Origin: Ammoniphilus sp. YIM 78166
Lineage (GTDB): Bacteria; Bacillota; Bacilli; Aneurinibacillales; RAOX-1
DNA: 64,000 bases
Reading direction: 5' to 3'
NCBI RefSeq assembly: GCF_004522215.1
Contig: NZ_SDLR01000002.1
Coordinates: 434,001 to 498,000, forward strand
The translations under genes and the position numbers were made by a program. The notes below the pieces were generated by a model. That model was not told where the DNA came from, did no database searches, and was given only the letters and a program-made list of their open reading frames with translations. Within the stretch, counting starts at the first letter, position 1. Every line of letters begins with the position of its first letter. Positions 40,301-49,844 of this stretch are shown piece by piece.

Positions 40301-40609
40301 ATGAAGCACTATGGACTATTCCAAAGAGGAGATTTCGTTCAAGTCATCAATGAAGAGAATTATCTGTATCAAGAAATAGGCGAAATTTGTTGTATTAAAA
40401 CGAACGGCCTGTTTTCTCTAAGACTCGCGGACGGTCAGGAAATGGTGGTATCCCGATTAGAAATTGCTCCTTGGTTAGGCCATGAAAAAGAGAAGAAGCT
40501 GTTCAAAGCCCAATTGCTGCAAATGCAGACCCTAGCTGTAGAAGTTTCGGATCGGCAGTGGTTTGATGAATTAGGACAGATATTGAAAGAGCTAGATTCC
40601 CCATCGTAA
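40301..40609 (+). CDS. Hypothetical protein
   Basis: A 102-residue protein that I do not recognise. The first 60 residues look beta-rich, SH3/KOW-like (LFQRGDFVQVINEENY, FSLRLADGQEMVV); the rest is helical and ends acidic. ATG 40301 follows AGGGG at the proper distance. It has its own promoter and precedes the HPr-like gene by 40 nt, so the two probably work together. Confidence 0.7.
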   Translation: MKHYGLFQRGDFVQVINEENYLYQEIGEICCIKTNGLFSLRLADGQEMVVSRLEIAPWLGHEKEKKLFKAQLLQMQTLAVEVSDRQWFDELGQILKELDSPS

Positions 40610-40649
40610 CTCCTCAAAGTAGGTAATACGGTCGTAAGGAGAATGATTG

Positions 40650-40910
40650 ATGAAAAAAGAGGTAACTATTACGTTTGCTCAAGATTGTAACCCTCAACTT
40701 CTGGTCCAATTCGTTCAGGAAGCCAATCGATTTCGAAGCTACATTCTTCTGCAGCAGAGAGAGCTGCAAATCAATGCTAAAGGCTATCTTGGCATCCTGC
40801 ATCTATTAAATACAACCGTTGGTGAACGGATTATTCTTAGTGCGGAAGGTGCAGATGCTGAACAAGCTTTAGCCCATTTAAGTGAAATTCTAGGTTCTGC
40901 GTCCGCCTAG
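40650..40910 (+). CDS. HPr-like protein lacking both phosphorylation sites
   Basis: An 86-residue protein with the length and fold pattern of the PTS phosphocarrier HPr, including the C-terminal ILSAEGADAEQALAHL block. The active-site His15 loop (GIHARP in HPr) is replaced by a shortened CNPQ, and the Ser46 region (LKSIMG) reads AKGYLG, so neither phosphorylation can occur. It therefore cannot carry phosphate. Crh keeps Ser46, so it is not Crh either. A structural or regulatory role is inferred. The start ATG 40650 follows AAGGAGA. Confidence 0.75.
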   Translation: MKKEVTITFAQDCNPQLLVQFVQEANRFRSYILLQQRELQINAKGYLGILHLLNTTVGERIILSAEGADAEQALAHLSEILGSASA

Positions 40911-40940
40911 AGAAAGGCTGCAAGTAAGCTGCCTTTCTCA
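40909..40940. terminator. Hairpin between the HPr-like gene and ade
   Basis: AGAGAAAGGC pairs with GCCTTTCTC; no long T-run, but it lies between two converging genes. Confidence 0.5.
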
Positions 40941-40949
40941 AATTTCCAA

Positions 40950-42695
40950 CTAACCATCAACCTCAATGGGGATATGCTTGAACTGGGAAAAATCGAACAG
41001 CCCCAAATCCGTAAGCTTCAATTGAGGTATAACAGGTAGCGCCAGAAAGGACAAGGTCAAAAAAGGATTAAATTGTTCACTTGCTTCTAAGTAACGAAGC
41101 CCCTTGGCAATTTCCTTTAGACCGTCGTAGACCTCTAGGTAAGGTCGGTCAGACATTAAGCCGGCAACTGGCAAAGGAAGAGAGGCTAGGATTTTTCCGC
41201 TATGAGCGACTACTAGTCCTCCTTTTACCTTTTCTAAGTGACGGATCGCTAATAGCATATCTTCATCTTTAACCCCCACGCAAATGAGATTATGGGAATC
41301 GTGAGCGATAGTGGAGGCTATAGCGCCTCTTTTTAAGCCAAATCCTTTTACGATACCTAACCCAATGTTCCCTGTTTGATGGTGTCTTTCCAATACAGCC
41401 AGCTTAAGCAGATCATTTTCCGTGGAGGCAACGAAGACACCGTCTTTTACATCTACTTCTTCCTGAAGGTGTTGCGTCACCAAGCTGTTAGGAATAATAC
41501 CAATCACATTGCAACGTGCCGATGCGAGAGGGATAGACAGCTGTTCCAGGGAGAGGGGGGCCAGATTAACACTATTGGGTAGGGGAATGGGTGCTGAATT
41601 GGAATCGGACGTTGATTTTTGGAGATGGCTTCCCTTCTGATATACAAGATCGCCATGCTTTAGGACATGGGAAATAGAAATCGATTCAAGGTTCTCTAGC
41701 AGCAGGAGGTCAGCTTTGTATCCTGGGGCTATGGCCCCTACGTCGGTAAGACCGAAGCATTCCGCAACATTTAGGGTGGCCATTTGAATTGCTGTGATAG
41801 GTTCAATCCCATTTTGGATGGCAAGTCTGACATTATGGTCAATACTTCCTTCCTCTAAGAGATCGTCTAAGTGTTTGTCATCTGTAACAAATAAACAGCG
41901 TTTAGCATTGCTGGGGGTGATGGCAGGTAGAAGATTGATTAAGTCACGCGCTACAGATCCTTGCCGGATCATTAAGTACATACCTAATGAAAGGCGATTT
42001 CTTGCGTCCTCTACGGAAACGGCTTCATGATCTGTTCGAATGCCTGCTGCCATATAGATATTTAAGGCCTCATAAGAAAGACCAGCCGCATGACCGTCAA
42101 TTTTGGCTGACTGATTATGCGCAGTGGATAACTTTTGAAGCATGTCTAATGTAGCTTTTTTAACAGAGGGAAAATCCATGACTTCTGCCAGACCCAACAC
42201 GTTGGAATGTGAATAGAAAGAGATAAGGTCTTCTGCAAGTAAGCGGGCTCCAGCATTTTCAAAGGGAGTAGCCGGCACGCTGGAAGGGAGCATATAGTAT
42301 ACATCAAGAGAGAGGTTTTCAATGGATTGCAACATAAACTGTAAACCTTCGACCCCATGAACGTTCGCGATTTCGTGAGGATCTGCTATAATGGTAGTTA
42401 CCCCGTGAGGTAACAGCACCTTAGCTAACTCTTTAGGCAGAACCATAGCGGATTCAATATGCACATGACCATCAATGAAGCCTGGAATAAGGTATTGACC
42501 TTGTGCATCAAGGAATTTTTTGCCCTGGTAAGATCCAATTCCAGCGATCATTCCGTCGGTAATGGCTACATCGCCGTCCATGATTTCTCCTGTGAATACA
42601 TTAATGATTCTGGCATTCTTAATAACTAGGTCTGCAGCGAGCTCGTGCCCTGCAACAAGTATTCTTTTTTTTAGATCTTCTTGGAGTTTATCCAT
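40950..42695 (-). CDS. ade: Adenine deaminase
   Basis: A 581-residue amidohydrolase that converts adenine to hypoxanthine. It has the metal motif PGFIDGHVHIESAM (about residues 71-84), HAAGLSYEALN, and the C-terminal domain with HDSHNLICVGV. ATG 42695 is 9 nt from GAAAGGG; ATG 42704 touches the site. It lies in the accessory block between recO and ccpN and is divergent from ccpN. Confidence 0.95.
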   Translation of the reverse strand: MDKLQEDLKKRILVAGHELAADLVIKNARIINVFTGEIMDGDVAITDGMIAGIGSYQGKKFLDAQGQYLIPGFIDGHVHIESAMVLPKELAKVLLPHGVTTIIADPHEIANVHGVEGLQFMLQSIENLSLDVYYMLPSSVPATPFENAGARLLAEDLISFYSHSNVLGLAEVMDFPSVKKATLDMLQKLSTAHNQSAKIDGHAAGLSYEALNIYMAAGIRTDHEAVSVEDARNRLSLGMYLMIRQGSVARDLINLLPAITPSNAKRCLFVTDDKHLDDLLEEGSIDHNVRLAIQNGIEPITAIQMATLNVAECFGLTDVGAIAPGYKADLLLLENLESISISHVLKHGDLVYQKGSHLQKSTSDSNSAPIPLPNSVNLAPLSLEQLSIPLASARCNVIGIIPNSLVTQHLQEEVDVKDGVFVASTENDLLKLAVLERHHQTGNIGLGIVKGFGLKRGAIASTIAHDSHNLICVGVKDEDMLLAIRHLEKVKGGLVVAHSGKILASLPLPVAGLMSDRPYLEVYDGLKEIAKGLRYLEASEQFNPFLTLSFLALPVIPQLKLTDLGLFDFSQFKHIPIEVDG

Positions 42696-42862
42696 GGAAT
42701 TCATCCCTTTCTGCTAAACAGATCCTTTTACACATTTTATGGCTAAGAATGTAGAAAAATACTCTAGTCACTTTTCTTTCAGACAAAAGAAACTCTGTTA
42801 TCAATATGTTTCATACTATATAATAAAAACATGGAATTAGTATGACATATTTAGAAGTAGGG

Positions 42863-43516
42863 ATGGTGATCAACATCGAGCTGACAAAACGCCAGGACTT
42901 AATTTTGGAGATTGTAAGGAATGAGGGACCCATTACCGGGGAGCAGATCGCCGATAAGCTTAACTTGACGAGAGCTACCTTGCGTCCGGACCTCGCCATC
43001 CTAACTATGGCAGGATATTTAGATGCTAGACCTCGGGTTGGATATTTTTACTCAGGCAAGAGTGCCCCCCAACTTTTAGGTGATCTTGCACGTAAAAAAT
43101 TCGTTAAGGATTATAAAGCATTACCGGTCGTCATAAAAGAATCGACCTCTGTCTATGAGGCCGTGTGTACTTTGTTTTTGGAAGATGTAGGAACGCTATA
43201 TGTAGTTAATGATAAAGGATACCTTGCTGGTGTTGTTTCTCGCAAAGACTTGTTAAGAGCGATGCTGGGAAAGCAAAAGCTTGAAGAAATTCCGGTTAAT
43301 ATCATTATGACCAGGATGCCAAACATCATTACCTGCTATCCAGAGGACAGCATCGTTGAAGTAGCTAAGAAGCTCATTAATTATCAGATTGACTCTTTGC
43401 CCGTAGTGAAGGAAGAGCAAGATGGTGGAAGGGCTGTGCTAGAGGTGGTCGGGAGAGTAACCAAAACCACAGTGACCAAGGCATACTTGGAGCTGGCGAG
43501 TGACCAATCCATCTGA
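42863..43516 (+). CDS. ccpN: CBS-domain transcriptional repressor CcpN
   Basis: About 217 residues: an N-terminal helix-turn-helix (IELTKRQDLILEIV, ADKLNLTRATLRPDLAIL) and two CBS domains (residues 80-210) that sense adenine nucleotides. In B. subtilis CcpN represses gapB and pckA during glycolytic growth. The start is uncertain: ATG 42863 or GTG 42866 align with relatives, but the site is poor; ATG 42842 is also in frame. It is followed by ppsR, as in other Bacillales. Confidence 0.92.
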   Translation: MVINIELTKRQDLILEIVRNEGPITGEQIADKLNLTRATLRPDLAILTMAGYLDARPRVGYFYSGKSAPQLLGDLARKKFVKDYKALPVVIKESTSVYEAVCTLFLEDVGTLYVVNDKGYLAGVVSRKDLLRAMLGKQKLEEIPVNIIMTRMPNIITCYPEDSIVEVAKKLINYQIDSLPVVKEEQDGGRAVLEVVGRVTKTTVTKAYLELASDQSI

Positions 43517-43566
43517 CCTACGCTTAAAGCAAAAGAAGGGAGGCATGGCTTATTTTCAGTGAGGAT

Positions 43567-44382
43567 ATGTTGGTAGAACCCACTGTTTTCATCGTATCGG
43601 ACTCCGTAGGTGAAACCGCTGAAGTTGTAGTGAAGGCTGCAGCTAGCCAATTCGAAGGTCATTCTATTGATATAAGAAAATTTCCTTATGTGGAGGACCA
43701 AGGAACGATAAGCGAGTTAGTACTTGCTGCTAAAGAATCCCAGGCTGTGATTGCCTTTACTCTTGTAATCCCAGAGCTAAGGTCTTATCTTACGGAAACC
43801 GCAAAAAAACATGGCGTAACGGTTGTGGATATCATGAGTCCTATGATCCAGAGCCTAGAAGGGGTTGTGAAAAGAAAGTCCAAAAATCAACCCGGACTTG
43901 TACGTCAATTAGACGAAGAATATTTTAAGAAAGTCGAAGCGATTGAGTTTGCTGTAAAATATGATGACGGAAGAGATCCTAGAGGTTTACTAAGAGCAGA
44001 TGTGGTCTTAATAGGGGTATCTAGAACTTCTAAAACACCGCTATCCATGTACCTCGCCAATAAGCGCTTTAAAGTGGCCAATGTTCCTCTTGTACCTGAA
44101 GTGGAGCCTCCAGAGGAGCTCTATATGATTCCAGTCAAGAAATGTATTGGCTTGACAATAAGCCCAGATCAGTTGAATATGATCCGACGGGAAAGACTCA
44201 AGGCGCTCGGATTAGCTTCACAAGCCAACTACGCAAGCTTAGAAAGAATTATGCAAGAGCTGGAGTACGCAGAAAAGGTCATGAAGAGAATCGGATGCCC
44301 CGTGATCAATGTTTCAAACAAGGCCGTTGAAGAGACTGCAAACTTAATCATGGAGATTATACGGAAAAGAAATCAAAGTTAA
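43567..44382 (+). CDS. ppsR: Pyruvate, phosphate dikinase regulatory protein (kinase/pyrophosphorylase)
   Basis: A 271-residue DUF299 protein (YqfL): [12 protein letters not shown] at the start, the P-loop-like block [19 protein letters not shown] (about residues 143-161) and GLTISPDQL. The family switches pyruvate-phosphate dikinase or PEP synthase on and off by ADP-dependent phosphorylation. Paired with ccpN it links to gluconeogenesis control. ATG 43567 is unusually close to GAGGA (43561-43565); a five-codon ORF with a stronger site ends 4 nt before it. Confidence 0.93.
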   Translation: MLVEPTVFIVSDSVGETAEVVVKAAASQFEGHSIDIRKFPYVEDQGTISELVLAAKESQAVIAFTLVIPELRSYLTETAKKHGVTVVDIMSPMIQSLEGVVKRKSKNQPGLVRQLDEEYFKKVEAIEFAVKYDDGRDPRGLLRADVVLIGVSRTSKTPLSMYLANKRFKVANVPLVPEVEPPEELYMIPVKKCIGLTISPDQLNMIRRERLKALGLASQANYASLERIMQELEYAEKVMKRIGCPVINVSNKAVEETANLIMEIIRKRNQS

Positions 44383-44388
44383 AAAACA

Positions 44389-44418
44389 AAAAAGTTCTCG
44401 ATTGTCGAGAACTTTTTA
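44389..44418 (+). terminator. Terminator after ppsR
   Basis: AAAAAGTTCTCGA pairs with TCGAGAACTTTTT around a 3-nt loop. Confidence 0.92.
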
Positions 44419-44615
44419 TTTTTTCAGCAGGAAAAAGTAAAAAAATATCGTATATATTATGTAAGAAAGTTAATAAATCTTATTATAACATATTTTCTTT
44501 CTTGATGGGGAAGACCTACCGGAAAAAGTTCCAAAATCATTTCGACATTATTCGATGATCTTTAGCAGCTGATAGCCGGGGAGGTTCTACAATAATCAGG
44601 AGGAGAGTCGGCAGG

Positions 44616-45068
44616 ATGATCATTTATGTTGATGCAGATGCATGCCCCACCAAATCGATCATTGCCGAGGAAGCTTCAAACTATCAGACCAAGGCCATCT
44701 TTGTTTGTTCGTTCGCTAACCATTTTCAATTGGTGGAAGAGTGGACGCAGACCATTGTGGTGGATAAGAGTTTTCAATCGGTTGACATGTTCATTGCGAA
44801 CCGGGTGGCAGCAGGAGATCTTGTCATAACGGACGACTATGGTTTGGCTTGTATGGTTCTAGGACGGAAGTGTTTAGCTATCGGTTCTAGAGGTAAAGAA
44901 TATACTAATGATAATATTGATTATCTTTTAATGACCCGACATCGATTACAGAAGGAACGAAGCGCAGGAAAAAGGTCCAAAGGACCAAAACCTATTACTC
45001 CTATGGAAAAAGAGCAGTTTCGCCAAGTTTTAAAAAAATGTTTGCAACTGCAAGAAGGAGAATGTTGA
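44616..45068 (+). CDS. UPF0178 protein YqxD
   Basis: A 150-residue YaiI/YqxD family protein with a PIN-like start (IYVDADACPTKSIIAEEA) and VITDDYGLA and SRGKEY blocks. The function is unknown, perhaps nuclease-like. It starts after AGGAGGAG and precedes dnaG-sigA as in B. subtilis. Confidence 0.93.
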   Translation: MIIYVDADACPTKSIIAEEASNYQTKAIFVCSFANHFQLVEEWTQTIVVDKSFQSVDMFIANRVAAGDLVITDDYGLACMVLGRKCLAIGSRGKEYTNDNIDYLLMTRHRLQKERSAGKRSKGPKPITPMEKEQFRQVLKKCLQLQEGEC

Positions 45069-45240
45069 ATTTTGACGAATTAGTTTCAAAATGCGATTTT
45101 TAGTTTCACTCAATAGATCTTCAGCAAGAGGACTATCTCTTACACATCAGGCAAACCCTTTATAGTCTAGGGAATGGTGGGAACTCAACATCGGCTACGT
45201 CATTGCAGCGTACAAAGAAGGTGAGGTAGGGGAGAAGATC

Positions 45241-47070
45241 ATGAGTAGCAAATTTCCTGAAGAACTAATCGACCAGATCAGAAACTCAAATAATATTGTC
45301 GATGTGATTGGACAATATGTACAACTGAGAAAGAGCGGTCGAAGTTATATGGGCTTGTGCCCTTTTCACTCGGAAAGAACACCTTCCTTTTCTGTCTTAG
45401 AAGAGAAACAGATCTTTCATTGCTTTGGTTGTGGTGAAGGAGGTAACGTCTTTTCTTTTTTGATGAAGCTAGAGGGGATGAATTTTCCCGAAGCTGTTCA
45501 GCATCTTGCAGAACGAACTGGAATACAGCTGCCGCAGCCCACTGTCGATGAAGAAGCAGAAACAGAGGAGCAAAGAGATAAGCGCTCGATGTTTGAGGCT
45601 TACGATCTGGTTGGTAAGCTTTATCATCATCTTTTATTTCAAACAGAGCATGGTGCACAGGCTAGAGAGTACTTTGCTGCAAGGAGAATCGACCAAGCAA
45701 CGGCTGAAGAATTCCAGTTGGGATTCGCCCCAGATAGTTGGGAGTTTACCACGCAGTTTCTTTCTAAACGCGGATTTCACCTGCCTCTAATGCAGAAGGC
45801 AGGCCTCTTGGCGAAGCGGGAATATGATCAGAAGCCATTTGATCTGTTCCGTAATCGATTGATGTTTCCAATCGCGGATTCACAAGGAAGGATTGTTGCA
45901 TTTGGGGGAAGAATGATAGGTGAAGGGCAACCGAAATACTTAAACAGTCCTGAACATCCTCTGTTTAATAAGAGCCATATCTTATATAACCTCCATCGAG
46001 CAAGAAATGATATTCGCAAAAAACGGAAGGCAATCCTGTTCGAGGGATATATGGATGTCCTTGCGGCTTGGCAAGCTGGGGTTCGGAATGGAATTGCTTC
46101 ACTTGGTACGTCTCTAACGGAGAGTCAGGCAAAGATCATTAAACGAAACGCTGATCAAGTCCTTATCTGCTATGATTCCGATCGGGCTGGGATTGAAGCG
46201 GCGATGAAGGCAGCTGACATTCTTCTTGCCCTTGAGTGTCAGGTACGCATGGTAAGCTTAGAGAAGGGCTTGGATCCAGATGACTACATTAAGAAGTATG
46301 GAGCAGATCAATTTAAACGACAGCTCGAGGAAGCAAGCTCCATCACCGCATTTAAAATGGAAAATCTGCGCAAGCGATTCGATCTTACGAATGAAACCCA
46401 GCGATTACAATTTATTCACTCGGTACTCGAGCAGATCTCAACCTTGAGCAACGCAGTAGAACGAGATCATTATATCCGGTTATTGGCTGAGGAGTTTGAT
46501 TATTCGTTAGAAGCGTTGAAGCAAGAACAGTATAAGATCTATTATAAGCAAAAAAAGGCAGCTGGCAGGGATAAACTGTCAAAGAAATGGAATAATAGTA
46601 TAAATAATGGAGTTCATTTGCCTGTGAAATCTTTGCTTCCAGCTCATTATAACGCTGAGAAGAGATTGCTTGTCTTAATGCTTCATAATGAAGATTGGGC
46701 AGACCAAATCATGCGTAAAATTGGTGGCAATTTTAATGTGGATGAATTCGCTGCACTTGCAGCTCATCTATACCACTATTATACGACGGGAAATACCGCA
46801 AATCCAAGCAAATTCATCTCAGGATTAGAGGATGAGAGACTCATTGCATTGGCTTCTAAACTAGCCGTAGAGGAATTCCCGGAAGAACTCACTTCCAGGG
46901 AGTTATCCGATTACATACAGCAAGTGCTCAATTATCCAATCTTGATGGAGATCGAGGAATTAAAAAACGAACAAAAAAGATTGGAAAAAGACGGAGACAG
47001 TTTGAAGGCTGCACAAGTCGGAATTCGCATCCTGCAGCTTCGCAAGTCTATCAGGCCGTTATCCATATGA
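45241..47070 (+). CDS. dnaG: DNA primase
   Basis: A 609-residue primase: CHC2 zinc-binding domain ([13 protein letters not shown] ... [10 protein letters not shown] about residues 40-64), the RNA polymerase-like core with the TOPRIM motif ([12 protein letters not shown] near 266, CYDSDRAG near 311) and a C-terminal DnaB helicase-binding domain. It makes primers for the lagging strand. It starts after GGGGAGAAG and precedes sigA by 22 nt. Confidence 0.97.
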   Translation: MSSKFPEELIDQIRNSNNIVDVIGQYVQLRKSGRSYMGLCPFHSERTPSFSVLEEKQIFHCFGCGEGGNVFSFLMKLEGMNFPEAVQHLAERTGIQLPQPTVDEEAETEEQRDKRSMFEAYDLVGKLYHHLLFQTEHGAQAREYFAARRIDQATAEEFQLGFAPDSWEFTTQFLSKRGFHLPLMQKAGLLAKREYDQKPFDLFRNRLMFPIADSQGRIVAFGGRMIGEGQPKYLNSPEHPLFNKSHILYNLHRARNDIRKKRKAILFEGYMDVLAAWQAGVRNGIASLGTSLTESQAKIIKRNADQVLICYDSDRAGIEAAMKAADILLALECQVRMVSLEKGLDPDDYIKKYGADQFKRQLEEASSITAFKMENLRKRFDLTNETQRLQFIHSVLEQISTLSNAVERDHYIRLLAEEFDYSLEALKQEQYKIYYKQKKAAGRDKLSKKWNNSINNGVHLPVKSLLPAHYNAEKRLLVLMLHNEDWADQIMRKIGGNFNVDEFAALAAHLYHYYTTGNTANPSKFISGLEDERLIALASKLAVEEFPEELTSRELSDYIQQVLNYPILMEIEELKNEQKRLEKDGDSLKAAQVGIRILQLRKSIRPLSI

Positions 47071-47092
47071 ACCCAAGGAAGGAGGGAATGCC

Positions 47093-48241
47093 ATGGCCAA
47101 AAAAACAGAAAACAAGCCAGGTGTTGTCACAGAAGTTGTTCAGGAAGCATCCGAGCAAAATCTCGATCAGGTTAAAGAACAATTGGTGGAAGTAGGAAAG
47201 AAGCGTGGGGTTCTCACCTATAAAGAAGTAGTGGACCGTTTAGCTCCTTTTGAGCAAGATTCTGATCAAATGGATGAGTTTTATGAATACTTATCGGATC
47301 AGGGCGTTGAAATGATCAATGAAGCTGACGAGGAAGACGATATTGTTCCTGAGGATGAAATGGATGATGAGGAAGAATTTGATCTCAACGATCTATCCGT
47401 TCCTCCAGGAATCAAAATTAATGATCCTGTCCGCATGTACTTAAAAGAGATTGGCCGTGTTCCTTTATTATCTGCTGATGAGGAAATTAATTTAGCGCAA
47501 AGGATTGAAACAGGAGACGAAGAAGCAAAAAGAAGGCTAGCTGAAGCAAACTTGCGTCTAGTCGTAAGTATTGCCAAGCGTTACGTCGGTCGTGGAATGC
47601 TTTTCCTAGATTTGATCCAAGAAGGAAACATGGGCTTAATTAAAGCAGTAGAGAAATTCGATTATAAAAAGGGATACAAGTTCAGTACGTACGCGACTTG
47701 GTGGATCCGACAAGCCATTACCCGTGCGATCGCAGACCAGGCTAGAACCATACGGATTCCTGTTCACATGGTGGAGACGATTAATAAGTTAATCCGGGTA
47801 TCTCGTCAGCTTCTTCAAGAGCTCGGAAGAGAGCCTTCCCCTGAGGAAATCGCAGAAAAGATGGATCTTACTCCTGAGAAGGTACGTGAAATTCTGAAGA
47901 TTGCTCAAGAGCCAGTCTCCTTGGAAACCCCGATTGGAGAAGAAGACGATTCACATCTAGGCGATTTTATAGAAGATCAAGAAGCGTTAGCTCCTTCTGA
48001 TGCCGCAGCATATGAATTGTTGAAAGAGCAGCTAGAGGATGTCTTAGATACCTTAACTGACCGCGAAGAGAATGTTCTCCGCCTGCGTTTTGGCTTAGAC
48101 GATGGAAGAACCAGGACGTTAGAAGAAGTTGGGAAAGTGTTTGGCGTTACTCGCGAGCGTATTCGCCAGATTGAAGCTAAGGCCTTAAGAAAGCTTCGTC
48201 ATCCTAGCCGCAGTAAGAGACTAAAGGATTTTCTTGAATAG
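47093..48241 (+). CDS. sigA: Housekeeping sigma factor SigA (RpoD)
   Basis: A 382-residue group 1 sigma factor: region 1.1 acidic N-terminus, region 1.2 ([21 protein letters not shown]), region 2 ([32 protein letters not shown]), region 3 and region 4 ([36 protein letters not shown]). It directs general transcription, and the -35/-10 promoters reported in this window fit it. It is the end of the yqxD-dnaG-sigA unit. Confidence 0.98.
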   Translation: MAKKTENKPGVVTEVVQEASEQNLDQVKEQLVEVGKKRGVLTYKEVVDRLAPFEQDSDQMDEFYEYLSDQGVEMINEADEEDDIVPEDEMDDEEEFDLNDLSVPPGIKINDPVRMYLKEIGRVPLLSADEEINLAQRIETGDEEAKRRLAEANLRLVVSIAKRYVGRGMLFLDLIQEGNMGLIKAVEKFDYKKGYKFSTYATWWIRQAITRAIADQARTIRIPVHMVETINKLIRVSRQLLQELGREPSPEEIAEKMDLTPEKVREILKIAQEPVSLETPIGEEDDSHLGDFIEDQEALAPSDAAAYELLKEQLEDVLDTLTDREENVLRLRFGLDDGRTRTLEEVGKVFGVTRERIRQIEAKALRKLRHPSRSKRLKDFLE

Positions 48242-48256
48242 TTTTTTTGTGCCCTG

Positions 48257-48289
48257 CACGGTGGATATGTTTCCGCCGTGTATTTTTTG
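48257..48289 (+). terminator. Terminator after sigA
   Basis: CACGGTGGA (48257-48265) pairs with TCCGCCGTG (48272-48280), followed by TATTTTTT. Confidence 0.85.
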
Positions 48290-48494
48290 CTCCTGGAGGC
48301 ATAACAACATTCATCGCTTCCGGACTACGTTGATTTAACATCTTGCTCGGAAGAAACTGTTGTCCCCGAAGGGGAAAAACTTCCTTTAAAGGCGGTCTGG
48401 CTACTTTGGATTTGCTTCGATGAAGTTTTTTTTATTTTAGCGTTTCTAAAAGGACAATGCAAATGTCGGATTGGAAAAATAAAACATGAAACCG
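48290..48494. other. Noncoding stretch between sigA and acyl-CoA dehydrogenase
   Basis: About 200 nt without a supported gene. A 73-codon frame on the minus strand lacks a ribosome binding site and family resemblance. A small GTTGTCCCCGAAGGGGAAAAAC hairpin core is the only visible structure. In B. subtilis cccA (cytochrome c550) occupies this place; I see no trace of it. Confidence 0.5.
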
Positions 48495-48524
48495 TTGTCA
48501 AACTAGGGTGTTTTTTTATATAAT
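48495..48524 (+). promoter_or_regulatory. SigA-type promoter of the acyl-CoA dehydrogenase gene
   Basis: TTGTCA (48495-48500), 18 nt, TATAAT (48519-48524). Confidence 0.7.
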
Positions 48525-48563
48525 TACTATAGAATAGAATCATCAAAAAACTTGGCTAATTTC

Positions 48564-48577
48564 TGAGCAAGCGCTCA
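48564..48577. promoter_or_regulatory. Palindrome resembling a TetR-family operator
   Basis: TGAGCAAGCGCTCA: arms TGAGC and GCTCA around 4 nt, downstream of the -10 box and just before the ribosome binding site. Fatty-acid and branched-chain acid catabolism genes in Bacilli are often controlled by TetR-type repressors at such sites; the assignment is inference. Confidence 0.45.
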
Positions 48578-48595
48578 ATCAAAGGAGGCGTTGAT

Positions 48596-49735
48596 ATGTA
48601 TTTTGATTTAACAGAAGAGCAAGGAATGATTAGAAAGATGGTACGGGATTTTGCTGAAGGTGAGGTTGCTCCTGGAGCCATTGAAAGGGACCGCACGGGG
48701 GAATTTCCACTGGATGTGATTAATAAAATGTCTCAATTGGAATTGATGGGATTGCCTTTTCCCGAGCAATACGGTGGTGGAGGGGCAGATACAATCAGCT
48801 TTGCTATTGCAGTAGAAGAGCTAAGCCGAGTTTGCGGGTCTACTGGTATTACGTATTCGGCGCACATCTCTTTAGGCGGAGCTCCCATTAACTCTTTTGG
48901 AACCCACGAGCAAAAAGAGAAATATTTAACACCCATCTGTCGCGGAGAGTCTCTTGGTGCTTTTGGATTAACTGAGCCTAATGCCGGATCGGATGCGGGT
49001 GGTACACAGACTACGGCTGTTCTTGATGGGGATGAGTGGGTGCTAAATGGATCAAAGTGCTTCATCACCAATGCAAGTTATGCGAAGCATTTGGCTGTTA
49101 CAGCTGTGACAGACCGTTCTAAAGGAACAAATGGCATCACGGCTTTTATTGTACCTACGGATGCTCCGGGTTTTACGGTAATCAACAATTATGAAAAAAT
49201 GGGATTGCATGCCTCTAACACAACGGAGCTGGTCCTAGAAAATGTACGGGTACCAAAAGAAAGCATGCTAGGAACCGAAGGGAATGGCTTCAAGCAGTTC
49301 CTGATTACCCTAGATGGCGGTCGTATTGGTATTGGAGCCATGGCAGTAGGCCTTGCTCAAGGGGCATATGAGAAGGCCTTACAGTATGCTAAAGATCGTA
49401 AGCAATTCGGACAAAGCCTGTCCAAATTCCAAGCTATTCAATTCAAGCTTGCGGATATGGCGATGAATATTGAGCTAGCTCGTACCATGGTTTACAAAGC
49501 GGCCTGGTTAAAGGACCAAGGACGAAAGTTTTCGAAAGAAGCCTCCATGGCGAAGCTATTTGCTTCTGAGACTGGAGCCAAAGTATGTGATCAAGCGATC
49601 CAGATTCATGGCGGTTATGGCTATATGAAAGAATACGAAGTGGAGCGCTTCTATCGCGATGCCAAGCTTCTTGAGATTGGAGAAGGAACATCTGAGGTTC
49701 AGCGTATTGTCATCGCAAGAGAAATTGGCTGTTAA
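48596..49735 (+). CDS. Acyl-CoA dehydrogenase
   Basis: A 379-residue flavoprotein. The N-terminal helical domain starts FDLTEEQGMIRKMVRDF; FAD-contact motifs are GAFGLTEPNAGSDAGG and WVLNGSKCFITNA; the catalytic Glu region and C-terminal signature are KLLEIGEGTSEVQRIVIAREIG. It oxidises short or branched acyl-CoA to enoyl-CoA; the chain-length preference cannot be read with certainty. It starts after AAAGGAGG and is monocistronic, with its own promoter and terminator. Confidence 0.95.
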   Translation: MYFDLTEEQGMIRKMVRDFAEGEVAPGAIERDRTGEFPLDVINKMSQLELMGLPFPEQYGGGGADTISFAIAVEELSRVCGSTGITYSAHISLGGAPINSFGTHEQKEKYLTPICRGESLGAFGLTEPNAGSDAGGTQTTAVLDGDEWVLNGSKCFITNASYAKHLAVTAVTDRSKGTNGITAFIVPTDAPGFTVINNYEKMGLHASNTTELVLENVRVPKESMLGTEGNGFKQFLITLDGGRIGIGAMAVGLAQGAYEKALQYAKDRKQFGQSLSKFQAIQFKLADMAMNIELARTMVYKAAWLKDQGRKFSKEASMAKLFASETGAKVCDQAIQIHGGYGYMKEYEVERFYRDAKLLEIGEGTSEVQRIVIAREIGC

Positions 49736-49751
49736 GAAAGAATAACGGGGC

Positions 49752-49783
49752 AAGCGTAGAGGAGAAATACTCTACGCTTTTTG
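49752..49783 (+). terminator. Terminator after acyl-CoA dehydrogenase
   Basis: AAGCGTAGAG pairs with CTCTACGCTT and is followed by TTTGTTTG. Confidence 0.85.
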
Positions 49784-49844
49784 TTTGTTCTTCATATTTA
49801 AGGTAAAATAGAGGCACAGTGTTAATTTAAGGTAAGGTGATGGC

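Noticed and set aside
48325..48546. 73-codon frame on the minus strand between sigA and acyl-CoA dehydrogenase
   Set aside because: No ribosome binding site, runs through the promoter of the neighbouring gene, and the product resembles no family.
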